Below, piece after piece: positions 6,868-11,717 of a DNA stretch of 11,717 bases. Where the stretch lies: positions 1 to 11,717 of the forward strand of contig CAYFGW010000160.1 in the NCBI GenBank assembly GCA_964342365.1. Reading direction: 5' to 3'. Source of the DNA: CAXRDE01 sp964342365. Its GTDB lineage: Bacteria > Cyanobacteriota > Sericytochromatia > UBA7694. The position numbers and the translations under genes are program-made. Below the pieces are notes generated by a model. The model searched no databases, was not told the origin of the DNA, and was given only the letters and a program-made list of their open reading frames with translations. Positions within the stretch are counted from its first letter, which is position 1, and each line of letters begins with the position of its first letter.

Positions 6868-6956
6868 TTTCTCATTGTGCCACAAAAAGAAAGCAAGTTA
6901 TGGCTTGAAATTTGCGATAAGATAGATATAGCTTATATGTTGCAGGAGTAGACGGT

Positions 6957-8117
6957 ATGCCAGGTGTTCATTCGTTAAACAATTCAGTCCAGGGTCCAAA
7001 ACGTCCTCCAGCAGTTAGACTCGATCTTAAAAGCCAGATTACTCCCCGCCCGGCGACTTTAGGAGAAACACCAGCTATTGCCAATCCTGCCCTGGCAGGA
7101 GATGCTTCAACTATTGACAGCGGACGCGTTTTTTCTCCCCAGGGATTACCTGCTCTGGCGGCAATGGGTCAACTGCCCTCTCCTCAGGATTATCAAAAAG
7201 CGGTAGGACGTCTTGAAAACGTGGTGAAGATTGATGTAGATTTACAAGACACCCGCGTAAAGCGCAAGCTGTATTTGCGCCCAAATTATCAGCCACTGCT
7301 AAAAACGCAATCTGAACCCACCACAAAAGGCACTGTTGTCATGTTGCACGGTTATACCGCTGGCCCCTGGCAATATAACTCACCTGCGGAAGATTTTTTT
7401 GAAGCAGGCTACAACGTGTACGTTCCTCGCATTACGGGCCATGGTTATATGACGCCTGAAGGGCATCCCAGCAATGAAAAAATGATCAGCAAAGACAATA
7501 TTCAAGACTACGACAAATTTGTCGATGAAGTGTACGATATGGTTAAAGATCTGGGTGGGCCTGTACAAATTGTGGGGCTATCGGGCGGAGGTAATCTGGC
7601 CTTACGCATGGCGGAACGGCACCCGGATATCAAAGGAATGGTGGTTATGGCCCCCTATTTAGGTCCAAATACCGCTGTAAAACCTTTGAGTCGTGCCTTA
7701 CAAGTACTGGACCGCTTCAGCCCCATTAAGCCCCATGCGGTCATGGATTTGTTCAATGTGGGAGATAATAGTCCTACAGGTTCAGCCATAGATATGCCTC
7801 ACACACGCGGCACCATGGATAACGCCACGGCCATGCTTTACGTGGGTGCCAATGTTGAAAAGATTAATGTACCCACACAGTTTGTTACTACTGAAGGAGA
7901 CGCGCTTTCAGGAACAGGCCCTGTAGGTAACTTATTTGAAAAATCAGGTGGAAAAACCCAAAACGGTTGGTTTCATTTTCGAGAAGAAGACAAAGTTCCT
8001 CACGCCATGGCCAGCGATATGCAAAATACTGAACCCGGTCGCCATGAGCAATTGTGGCAAATGGCATTTAATATGTTAGAAAAGGGGCAAACAACCTCTC
8101 GTTTGCCCGGCTCTTAA
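6957..8117 (+). CDS. alpha/beta serine hydrolase (carboxylesterase/monoacylglycerol-lipase-like) with long N-terminal extension
   Basis: A 386-residue protein. Residues about 124-375 form an alpha/beta hydrolase of the Hydrolase_4/serine aminopeptidase-like type. They contain the oxyanion strand and turn VVMLHGYTAGPWQY (127-140), a GHGYMTPEGHP loop (161-171), nucleophile Ser209 in IVGLSGGGNLALRMAE, probable acid Asp315 in TTEGDALSG and His349 in KVPHAMAS. Such enzymes cut carboxylic esters or short glycerides; the substrate is not evident. The first 90 residues or so are Pro/Ala-rich, without a hydrophobic signal peptide, and look disordered, an addition the family does not need. AGGAG (6944-6948) lies 8 bases before the ATG. 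A TTGAAA at 6905-6910 followed by TA-rich sequence (6921-6939) suggests a promoter, but the exact -10 is unclear. Transcription is probably monocistronic. Confidence 0.88.
   Translation: MPGVHSLNNSVQGPKRPPAVRLDLKSQITPRPATLGETPAIANPALAGDASTIDSGRVFSPQGLPALAAMGQLPSPQDYQKAVGRLENVVKIDVDLQDTRVKRKLYLRPNYQPLLKTQSEPTTKGTVVMLHGYTAGPWQYNSPAEDFFEAGYNVYVPRITGHGYMTPEGHPSNEKMISKDNIQDYDKFVDEVYDMVKDLGGPVQIVGLSGGGNLALRMAERHPDIKGMVVMAPYLGPNTAVKPLSRALQVLDRFSPIKPHAVMDLFNVGDNSPTGSAIDMPHTRGTMDNATAMLYVGANVEKINVPTQFVTTEGDALSGTGPVGNLFEKSGGKTQNGWFHFREEDKVPHAMASDMQNTEPGRHEQLWQMAFNMLEKGQTTSRLPGS
8085..8108. other. inverted repeat (stem-loop) at the 3' end of the hydrolase gene
   Basis: GGGCAAAC (8085-8092) and GTTTGCCC (8101-8108) form a perfect 8-bp stem with an 8-base loop, nine bases before the stop codon's end. 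No T-run follows (GGCTCTTAAAG), so it is a poor intrinsic terminator. It could protect the mRNA end or terminate with help. Confidence 0.4.
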
Positions 8118-8155
8118 AGTAACCATAGAACGGTATTAATGTTAAAATACCCCTT

Positions 8156-8746
8156 ATGGACTTTTCAGCAGCAATTACCAATATTTACGAGATCATTCGC
8201 ACCGGCGGCGGTTTTATTATTCCTTTGTTTATTGCTGCCATTATTACCGGTGGTATCTTTCTAGAACAATGGTGGTACAGCCTGCTCTCCGGTTATCGTC
8301 TGAAGCGACTGGTACTGGAGCCCACACGGTGGAATCAGGTGCGAGGCATGGACATGATTTCTCGCATGATCAATTCCCTGGAGCTCAATCAGGAAGCTTC
8401 CCAGACTGAACAAAAGCGCGATATGGAACTGGTGTACTCTCACTTTGAGCGCCGCATCAACTGGCTCAGTACCCTGGCTACCATTTCCCCCATGCTGGGC
8501 CTGATTGGTACCGTGGCGGGAATGATTCGTATTTTTGCCGTGGTCTCTCGCGGAGATATCAAAGATCCTCTCTCGTCCCTGTCTGGCGGTATTTCAGAAG
8601 CTCTTTTTGCCACCGGCGGCGGTCTGATTGTGGCTATTTTTGCCGCGCTGGCCTATCATTATCTGAGCGCTCGTCATGAAGCTCTGGGACAGGAAATGGC
8701 CCGCTGGTACGAAACCCATCGCCATCGCCTGCGTCCTTCTCGTTAA
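8156..8746 (+). CDS. MotA/TolQ/ExbB proton-channel family protein
   Basis: A 196-residue inner-membrane protein of the ExbB/TolQ type. These form the proton channel that, with an ExbD/TolR partner, energises outer-membrane or envelope machines. Seen: a first helix at about 18-36 (GFIIPLFIAAIITGGIFLEQW), a cytoplasmic region (about 40-100), then the family core from about 103: LATISPMLGLIGTVAGMIRIF, DPLSSLSGGISEALFATGGGLIVAIFAALAYHYL. The GISEAL and GLIGTVxGMI stretches are diagnostic. The usual threonine before the glycines of helix 3 is retained (ATGGGL). No ExbD/TolR gene follows; trmD begins 7 bases on. No Shine-Dalgarno is visible before the ATG, and TAAAAT (8143-8148) ends 7 bases before it, so a leaderless message is possible. 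The family is sure; whether ExbB, TolQ or another member is not. Confidence 0.9.
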   Translation: MDFSAAITNIYEIIRTGGGFIIPLFIAAIITGGIFLEQWWYSLLSGYRLKRLVLEPTRWNQVRGMDMISRMINSLELNQEASQTEQKRDMELVYSHFERRINWLSTLATISPMLGLIGTVAGMIRIFAVVSRGDIKDPLSSLSGGISEALFATGGGLIVAIFAALAYHYLSARHEALGQEMARWYETHRHRLRPSR

Positions 8747-8753
8747 CACACCC

Positions 8754-9473
8754 ATGAAACTGGATATTTGCACCCTTTTCCCGGACTTTTTCACAGGACC
8801 GCTTCACAGCAGCATTCTCAAACGGGCCCGCGAAAAAAACATCGTGAATTATCAGCTGCACGATATGCGAGATTACACCGAAGACAAGCACAATCGGGTA
8901 GACGATCGCCCTTTTGGTGGCGGACCGGGCATGGTCCTCAAGCCTCAGCCCGTCTTTGACTGCATAGAATCTCTGGCGTTGCCTGCTGACACCCCGGTTA
9001 TTTTAACGTCTCCCCGTGCACCGCTCTTTACCCAACAGGATGCCATCGATCTCAGCAAAGCACCCCGTGTGGTGTTTTTATGTGGTCACTATGAGGGCAT
9101 GGACGAGCGCATTCGAGAACAGCTGGCCACCCACGTTTACTCTATTGGCTCCTATGTTCTAACCGGGGGCGAAGCGGCTTCTCTGGTCATGCTAGACGCT
9201 ATTGTTCGGCTGATTCCCGGTGTGGTGGGCACCCATGCCTCTATTGAAGAAGACTCTTTTATGGACGGCCTGCTGGATTGCCCTCACTATACCCGACCCG
9301 CCAACTTCAGAGATTTAGAGGTACCCGCCGTATTACAAAGCGGCAATCATGCTCACATTGAACGCTGGCGGCACGTGCAAAAAATGCGTGAAACCCAACG
9401 TTGGCGCCCCGATATCTGGGACCAATACCCCATCTCCGCAGAGGAAAAAAAATGGCTAAACGAAAATCCTTAA
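8754..9473 (+). CDS. trmD: tRNA (guanine-N1)-methyltransferase (m1G37)
   Basis: The 239-residue SPOUT (trefoil-knot) enzyme methylates G37 next to the anticodon of tRNAs for Leu, Pro and Arg, using S-adenosylmethionine and preventing frameshifts. E. coli TrmD is about 255 residues. Seen: LDICTLFPDFFTG at the N-terminus; HDMRDYTEDKHNRVDDRPFGGGPGM (about 41-65); the knot with VVFLCGHYEGMDERI and YSIGSYVLTGGEAASLVMLDAIVRLIPGVVG; and the catalytic-Asp region EEDSFMDGLLDCPHYTRP. The family's usual IGDYVL reads IGSYVL here. ATG 8754 is chosen over ATG 8676, which lies inside the preceding gene, because it gives the standard N-terminus. There is no clear ribosome site, so coupling to the channel gene ending at 8746 is likely. 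It is not in the familiar rimM-trmD-rplS order. Confidence 0.97.
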   Translation: MKLDICTLFPDFFTGPLHSSILKRAREKNIVNYQLHDMRDYTEDKHNRVDDRPFGGGPGMVLKPQPVFDCIESLALPADTPVILTSPRAPLFTQQDAIDLSKAPRVVFLCGHYEGMDERIREQLATHVYSIGSYVLTGGEAASLVMLDAIVRLIPGVVGTHASIEEDSFMDGLLDCPHYTRPANFRDLEVPAVLQSGNHAHIERWRHVQKMRETQRWRPDIWDQYPISAEEKKWLNENP

Positions 9474-9994
9474 CCCGCAGACTTCTTACATCTACTCTCT
9501 TTGTACTGACCCTGAGCAGTGGTTTGCCTGGTTGTGCCAGCAATGAACCGTCCGCAGTCGTGGAGAAAACGCCACAGGAGCAAGAGACCAACGCCACTCG
9601 CTTTGTAAACGCTCTTTTTCTACAGGAAACAGCCTTTCTTGAAGAAGCCGTAGACCTGCCTTTCTTTTACAATCAGCAGGCTTTACTGTCTTATCCAGAA
9701 GAGTGGGAGGCCGTGATTTCACGATTAAAAGCACAAAGCCAACCCGCTGAAAACTTCAGCGTCCTTGAGGTCAAAGCCCTGTCCGGGGGAGATGTGTTAG
9801 CGCTAAAACCCAATATCTGGGCAAAATTACTGGAATACGAATTCGATCAATACCGCTATTTTATCTATCGTTTTCGCCAACCGTTGAGTGCTGAAATGCA
9901 GCGCCGGGATCCTCAGGGCCGTCGCTTTATAGAAGGACAAATGCTGGTCATTGTAGATCCGGCCACCGCCAAAATTCGCGGATTTATTCTGTAA
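9452..9994 (+). CDS. putative lipoprotein, unknown function
   Basis: A 180-residue protein with a clear lipoprotein signal: a basic start (MAKRKSLTRR), a hydrophobic stretch (LLTSTLFVLTLSSG) and the lipobox LPGC, with the modified Cys near residue 30. It should be anchored to a membrane outside the cytoplasm. The mature part has a short polar linker (SNEPSAVVEKTPQEQE) and then a compact alpha+beta domain. A helical stretch (NATRFVNALFLQETAFLEEAVDLPFF) is followed by strands ending in QMLVIVDPATAKIRGFIL, which is suggestive of an NTF2-like (SnoaL/DUF4878-like) fold, an impression only. The ATG at 9452 has GAGGA (9441-9445) 6 bases upstream, inside trmD, and overlaps the trmD end by 22 bp, so the two are translated from one message. 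The family is not recognised. Confidence 0.82.
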   Translation: MAKRKSLTRRLLTSTLFVLTLSSGLPGCASNEPSAVVEKTPQEQETNATRFVNALFLQETAFLEEAVDLPFFYNQQALLSYPEEWEAVISRLKAQSQPAENFSVLEVKALSGGDVLALKPNIWAKLLEYEFDQYRYFIYRFRQPLSAEMQRRDPQGRRFIEGQMLVIVDPATAKIRGFIL

Positions 9995-10006
9995 TTGCTA
10001 TAAAAA

Positions 10007-10282
10007 ATGAAGCGAAAACATATGTACTTTGGGCTTGGAAATACGGGCCGCGTCACCGGAAAAGTCACAAAAGATGACGGAATTCCGCTCAATGGGAGCG
10101 TAGATCATCGAGGTGATCAAGTGAGCGTCTTTCTGGCAGATAGCCAGGGCCGTACCGTGTGGCGAAAGAGCTTTTATCCCGCGGAAGGAGACAACGGTGG
10201 ACGCTATCGCTATGGTGAATGTGAAGTGAGTGTCAGAGTAGACATACGCGATCAGACGGTGGATATAGGCATTACCCGATAA
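10007..10282 (+). CDS. small protein, unknown function
   Basis: A 91-residue polar protein that I do not recognise. It reads as mostly beta-strand: GRVTGKVTKDDG, QVSVFLADSQGRTVWRKSF, CEVSVRVDIRDQTVDIGITR, with a Gly/Asp-rich turn (AEGDNGGRYRYGE). No signal peptide, membrane helix or catalytic motif is present, and it has a single Cys. The gene starts 12 bases after the lipoprotein stop. There is no Shine-Dalgarno, and TATAAA (9999-10004) lies just before the ATG. An internal ATG at 10022 is an alternative start and would remove only MKRKH. It belongs with the following small genes by strand, spacing and higher AT content. Confidence 0.62.
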   Translation: MKRKHMYFGLGNTGRVTGKVTKDDGIPLNGSVDHRGDQVSVFLADSQGRTVWRKSFYPAEGDNGGRYRYGECEVSVRVDIRDQTVDIGITR

Positions 10283-10307
10283 ACGTTTTCTGTTTCAGAA
10301 CACCCTC

Positions 10308-10316
10308 TGTGATAAT
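10308..10316 (+). promoter_or_regulatory. extended -10 element directly before the paralogue pair
   Basis: TGT followed by GATAAT (10311-10316) is a TGn-type extended -10. It ends 8 bases before the ATG at 10325, placing the transcription start at or within a few bases of the start codon. No Shine-Dalgarno lies between them, so a leaderless message is suggested. Confidence 0.45.
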
Positions 10317-10324
10317 ATAAAACC

Positions 10325-10696
10325 ATGATCAGAAGCTACGATGCAAAAAAAAAGTTCACCGTTTTTGGAAATCCCGTTTTAATGGATTTACTCAAAGACA
10401 TGGATACCCCCTTTTTAAATCCGCCCGACTGGGAAGCGCTTCAACACGGAGAAACCCATCATAGAGACTACACCTTACGTTATCGGGAGCACCCTTATTT
10501 AGAGCCTGATCCTTACTGTGGTGGAGAAACCGGTGGAGCCACCTTAGATATTCTCTACTCTGATGGACGGCAACTGCAAATTGACTTTGCGAATATTGCC
10601 TGGACTTCTCCAGAAATCCGTGTTTATCACCGCGGTTGCCCGGGTGAGTTTGAAAAATGGATGAAGACGATCAGCAGCTACTTAAAAATAGATTAG
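10325..10696 (+). CDS. small protein of a tandem paralogue pair (copy 1), unknown function
   Basis: A 123-residue soluble protein with no signal peptide or membrane helix. It aligns along its whole length with the next gene's product. The C-terminal 54 residues from PDPYCGGETGGA (61-72) to the WMK near 114 share 38 identities, while the N-terminal half shares only scattered ones (YDA, LL, PDW). Conserved features are Cys65, His102 and Cys105 (VYHRGCP), the GGETGGA turn, LDIxYS, RQ, ID and IAWxSP. Two invariant Cys and a His could bind metal or sit at an active site, but no known fold is recognised. Small, duplicated and AT-rich, it could be an immunity or defence-related protein, which is speculation. 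Both copies align from their first Met, which supports this start. Confidence 0.75.
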   Translation: MIRSYDAKKKFTVFGNPVLMDLLKDMDTPFLNPPDWEALQHGETHHRDYTLRYREHPYLEPDPYCGGETGGATLDILYSDGRQLQIDFANIAWTSPEIRVYHRGCPGEFEKWMKTISSYLKID

Positions 10697-10720
10697 AAAC
10701 CCACAAAAGAGTCTTTAGTT

Positions 10721-11095
10721 ATGCTTGGAAAATACGATGCAGAAAAGACCTTGAATACGTTTGACGATCTGGTGCTGATTGAATTATTGAGAGAAATAAA
10801 GCCCCCTTTTAAAACCCTTCCTGACTGGGACCGCCTTGAAAAAGAAAAAAGCGTTCAGCATGACAACCTCAGTCTGCATTACACAAAGAAAATAGGACGG
10901 TCGCCGGATCCCTATTGCGGAGGTGAAACGGGCGGAGCCATCCTTGATATTATCTATTCTGCACAGCGTCAAATACGCATTGACCATGCTGAAATCGCCT
11001 GGATTTCACCCCAGATTTATGTGTACCATCGCGGCTGCCCGGAGGTTTTCGACAGGTGGTTAAAGGCTTTACAGAACCACCCGATTATCAGATAA
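10721..11095 (+). CDS. small protein of a tandem paralogue pair (copy 2), unknown function
   Basis: A 124-residue paralogue of the preceding gene, 24 bp downstream, with one single-residue length difference near positions 41-60. Its conserved core runs from PDPYCGGETGGA (62-73) through IDHAEIAWISPQIYVYHRGCP (Cys66, Cys106) to RWLK. Within DPYCGGETGGA, 7 of the 11 identical residues use different codons in the two genes. The duplication is therefore old and the protein sequence has been held by selection rather than copied recently. A weak ribosome site (AAAGAG, 10706-10711) lies 9 bases before the ATG. It is probably co-transcribed with copy 1 and with the membrane protein after it. I cannot assign a function. 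Confidence 0.75.
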   Translation: MLGKYDAEKTLNTFDDLVLIELLREIKPPFKTLPDWDRLEKEKSVQHDNLSLHYTKKIGRSPDPYCGGETGGAILDIIYSAQRQIRIDHAEIAWISPQIYVYHRGCPEVFDRWLKALQNHPIIR

Positions 11096-11110
11096 ACAGG
11101 AACCTGAATT

Positions 11111-11620
11111 ATGCAGAGACTATCTGAATTTCAAAAGGATTGGATATATTTACTCCTCTTCTTCTCTCTTTTGGTCCTGTCTTATTATCGTCCAACGTCT
11201 TCTGGTGTAAAAACCCGCCGTGATCTTGAGCCTTTGCTCAAACAAGAATTGAAAGCAAATAAACCGCTGTGGACCGCTTACAAAAACATGATTTTCTGGA
11301 AACTGCCGCAGCAGATTCAATTGGACAGCATCGCGGTGAATACGGCTTGTAAAAGTGAACGTCCTGAAAAATATTGTACCCTGTCTTTCAGAGCCATGTA
11401 CAACTTTCAGGAAGAATGGTCGAGTTTAATGTATTTTGAATGGGAATTACGCTACGATTATCATCCTGATTTAGATCAAAATCATCTCAACCGGGAGTTA
11501 TACATAACAGAAGAAGCAGAGCTCTTAAATCATTTTCACCTTCTTGAAAAGAACGCGACTTTTCTCAGGTTTTTGCAACGGAAACCTATAGAGGTGGTTT
11601 ATGATCATGATGAAGGATAG
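11111..11620 (+). CDS. single-pass membrane protein, unknown function
   Basis: A 169-residue protein with one N-terminal membrane helix (about 11-27, WIYLLLFFSLLVLSYY) after a short polar start. The remaining 140 residues are a soluble domain, probably outside the cytoplasm. That domain has two close cysteines (ACKSERPEKYC) which could form a disulphide, many aromatics (FQEEWSSLMYFEWELRYDYHP) and an acidic C-terminus (VYDHDEG). The family is not recognised. AGGAA at 11098-11102 lies 8 bases before the ATG. It is the last gene of the plus-strand run, 15 bp after the second paralogue and just before a strong terminator, so it is likely part of the same transcript. Base composition is AT-rich: 19 G+C of 60 in 11101-11160, against 35 of 60 in 8281-8340. 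Confidence 0.75.
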   Translation: MQRLSEFQKDWIYLLLFFSLLVLSYYRPTSSGVKTRRDLEPLLKQELKANKPLWTAYKNMIFWKLPQQIQLDSIAVNTACKSERPEKYCTLSFRAMYNFQEEWSSLMYFEWELRYDYHPDLDQNHLNRELYITEEAELLNHFHLLEKNATFLRFLQRKPIEVVYDHDEG

Positions 11621-11628
11621 TTACACCG

Positions 11629-11666
11629 AAAAAAGCCCGGAAGACTTAATTCTTCCGGGCTTTTTT
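11629..11666. terminator. strong bidirectional intrinsic terminator
   Basis: GCCCGGAAGA (11635-11644) pairs perfectly with TCTTCCGGGC (11651-11660) around the loop CTTAAT. Six A precede and six T follow, so the stem is 16 bp and carries a U-tract in either direction. It ends the plus-strand run at 11620 and also the minus-strand gene whose stop codon lies in the loop. Confidence 0.9.
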
Positions 11667-11717
11667 CAAGATATGCTCTGGCAGCGGGCTATCTTCCCAG
11701 GCCGTCTCCAGCCAAGT
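11646..11717 (-). CDS. C-terminal end of a gene entering from the right edge
   Basis: On the minus strand one frame is open from the window edge for 23 codons and ends in TAA (plus 11646-11648) inside the terminator loop; the other two frames are closed by stops. The peptide reads TWLETAWEDSPLPEHI and then the basic tail LKKARKN. Polar residues and a basic tail look protein-like, and a bidirectional terminator makes sense between two converging genes. Too short to identify. Confidence 0.45.
   Translation of the reverse strand, partial: TWLETAWEDSPLPEHILKKARKN

Noticed and set aside
8676..8753. Longer trmD start at ATG 8676
   Set aside because: It would lie inside the channel gene and add 26 residues before the conserved MKLDICTLFPDFF N-terminus.
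10288..10300. Small hairpin TTCTG-TTT-CAGAA before the paralogue pair
   Set aside because: Five base pairs with a three-base loop and no T-run; too weak to call a terminator or operator.
1..11717. CRISPR arrays, tRNA/rRNA genes, insertion sequences, attachment sites
   Set aside because: No regularly spaced repeats, cloverleaf sequences, transposase motifs or flanking duplications were found on either strand.

Overview
The window is 11.7 kb of bacterial chromosome with dense, short-gapped genes and no phage, transposon, CRISPR, rRNA or tRNA signal. Two genes place it on a core chromosome: cysS (cysteinyl-tRNA synthetase) and trmD (tRNA m1G37 methyltransferase). The best taxonomic hint is a protein of the DUF760 type (2304-3005), a family I know from Cyanobacteria and plastid-bearing plants. 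No photosynthesis gene is visible and the regulators look proteobacterial, so a non-photosynthetic relative of Cyanobacteria (Vampirovibrionia/Melainabacteria type) is a reasonable guess, but only a guess.

Layout. (a) 1-2242: a minus-strand pair, nitroreductase then a SAM-dependent O-methyltransferase cut by the window edge, divergent from a LysR-type regulator. The shared gap holds an ATCGATAA-type inverted repeat beside a good minus-strand promoter. (b) 2304-3776: the DUF760 gene converging on a dienelactone-hydrolase-family gene, with a terminator hairpin inside the hydrolase's last codons. (c) 3777-4902: an AraC-type regulator divergent from the hydrolase. The gap holds an 8-bp direct repeat with a 21-bp period. 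(d) 4975-6867: cysS with its own promoter, overlapping tail-to-tail by 18 bp with an unknown five-helix membrane protein. (e) 6957-8117: an alpha/beta serine hydrolase with a long N-terminal extension. (f) 8156-9994: a lone ExbB/TolQ/MotA-type proton-channel gene, trmD and a small lipoprotein gene, 7 bp apart and then overlapping by 22 bp. (g) 10007-11620: four small genes of unknown function on the plus strand, including a tandem pair of paralogues sharing a very conserved PDPYCGGETGGA...VYHRGCP core. The run ends in a strong bidirectional terminator, whose other arm lies in the 3' end of a gene entering from the right.

Working together: (a) and (c) are two regulator/enzyme pairs of the classic divergent type, probably for detoxifying or using small organic compounds. 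The cluster (g), AT-richer than its surroundings, is the part most likely to hold something undescribed. Several genes (3916, 8156, 8754, 10007, 10325) lack a usable Shine-Dalgarno sequence, and three or four of them have a -10-like hexamer a few bases before the ATG, which suggests leaderless transcripts.
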